A DNA stretch of 24,345 nt, taken from contig UROX01000019.1 of NCBI GenBank assembly GCA_900549685.1, positions 1-24,345 of the forward strand. The letters are read 5' to 3'. How positions within the stretch are numbered: position 1 is the stretch's first letter; every line of letters begins with the position of its first letter. The notes beneath the pieces were generated by a model. It was not told the origin of the DNA. It saw only the letters and a program-made list of their open reading frames with translations, and did no database searches. Below, piece by piece: positions 24,320 to 24,345 of the stretch. A program made the position numbers and the translations under genes. This DNA is from an uncultured Alistipes sp. (GTDB lineage: Bacteria > Bacteroidota > Bacteroidia > Bacteroidales > Rikenellaceae).

Positions 24320-24345
24320 AGGATAAAAGTCGAAATCCGGAACTC

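Overview
The window looks like a chromosomal segment from a GC-rich gut Bacteroidales, most likely Alistipes or a close relative (Rikenellaceae). The evidence is Bacteroidetes-type promoter elements (a -7 box TAnnTTTG about 15-60 bases before most starts), few strong Shine-Dalgarno sites, families typical of the phylum (secreted sialate O-acetylesterases, DUF4251, the phylum-type HtpG), and a cysteate synthase. In Bacteroidetes that enzyme goes with sulfonolipid (capnine/sulfobacin) synthesis, a known Alistipes trait. The genus is inferred; the phylum is well supported. There are 16 protein genes. I saw no rRNA, tRNA, CRISPR array, insertion sequence, integrase or phage gene.

Left part (1-5100, all minus strand): two tandem paralogous secreted SGNH-type sialate O-acetylesterases, the first with a strong terminator, then a PLP enzyme that resembles threonine synthase but that I read as cysteate synthase. 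Middle left (5558-9835, plus strand): polyphosphate kinase and a short exopolyphosphatase 18 bases apart, making and degrading polyphosphate, then a secreted DUF4251 protein. Middle (10272-13405, plus strand): a stand-alone TonB-dependent receptor with a Met/His-rich segment that could bind metal, and a six-helix cation channel whose selectivity filter departs from the potassium-channel consensus. Divergent centre (13709-15982): a HAD phosphatase on the minus strand faces the NADH-sensing repressor rex, and rex is 5 bases from a RibF-like FAD synthetase whose riboflavin-kinase part looks degenerate. Right part: guaB (IMP dehydrogenase), a YbgC-type acyl-CoA thioesterase, an unrecognised small minus-strand gene, htpG (Hsp90) behind a sigma-54-like promoter, then a secreted calcineurin-like phosphoesterase and an M20 dipeptidase on the minus strand.

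The gene order is a mosaic of short operons, mostly housekeeping and stress or redox physiology, separated by GC-rich spacers of 250-730 bases. These spacers hold several perfect hairpins, including a 47-48 base palindromic repeat present twice (after the thioesterase and after htpG) with compensating stem changes. There is no obvious new multi-gene defence or mobile system. The points most worth a second look are the cysteate synthase, the Met/His-rich receptor segment, the odd channel filter, the kinase-less RibF, the htpG promoter and the dispersed palindrome.
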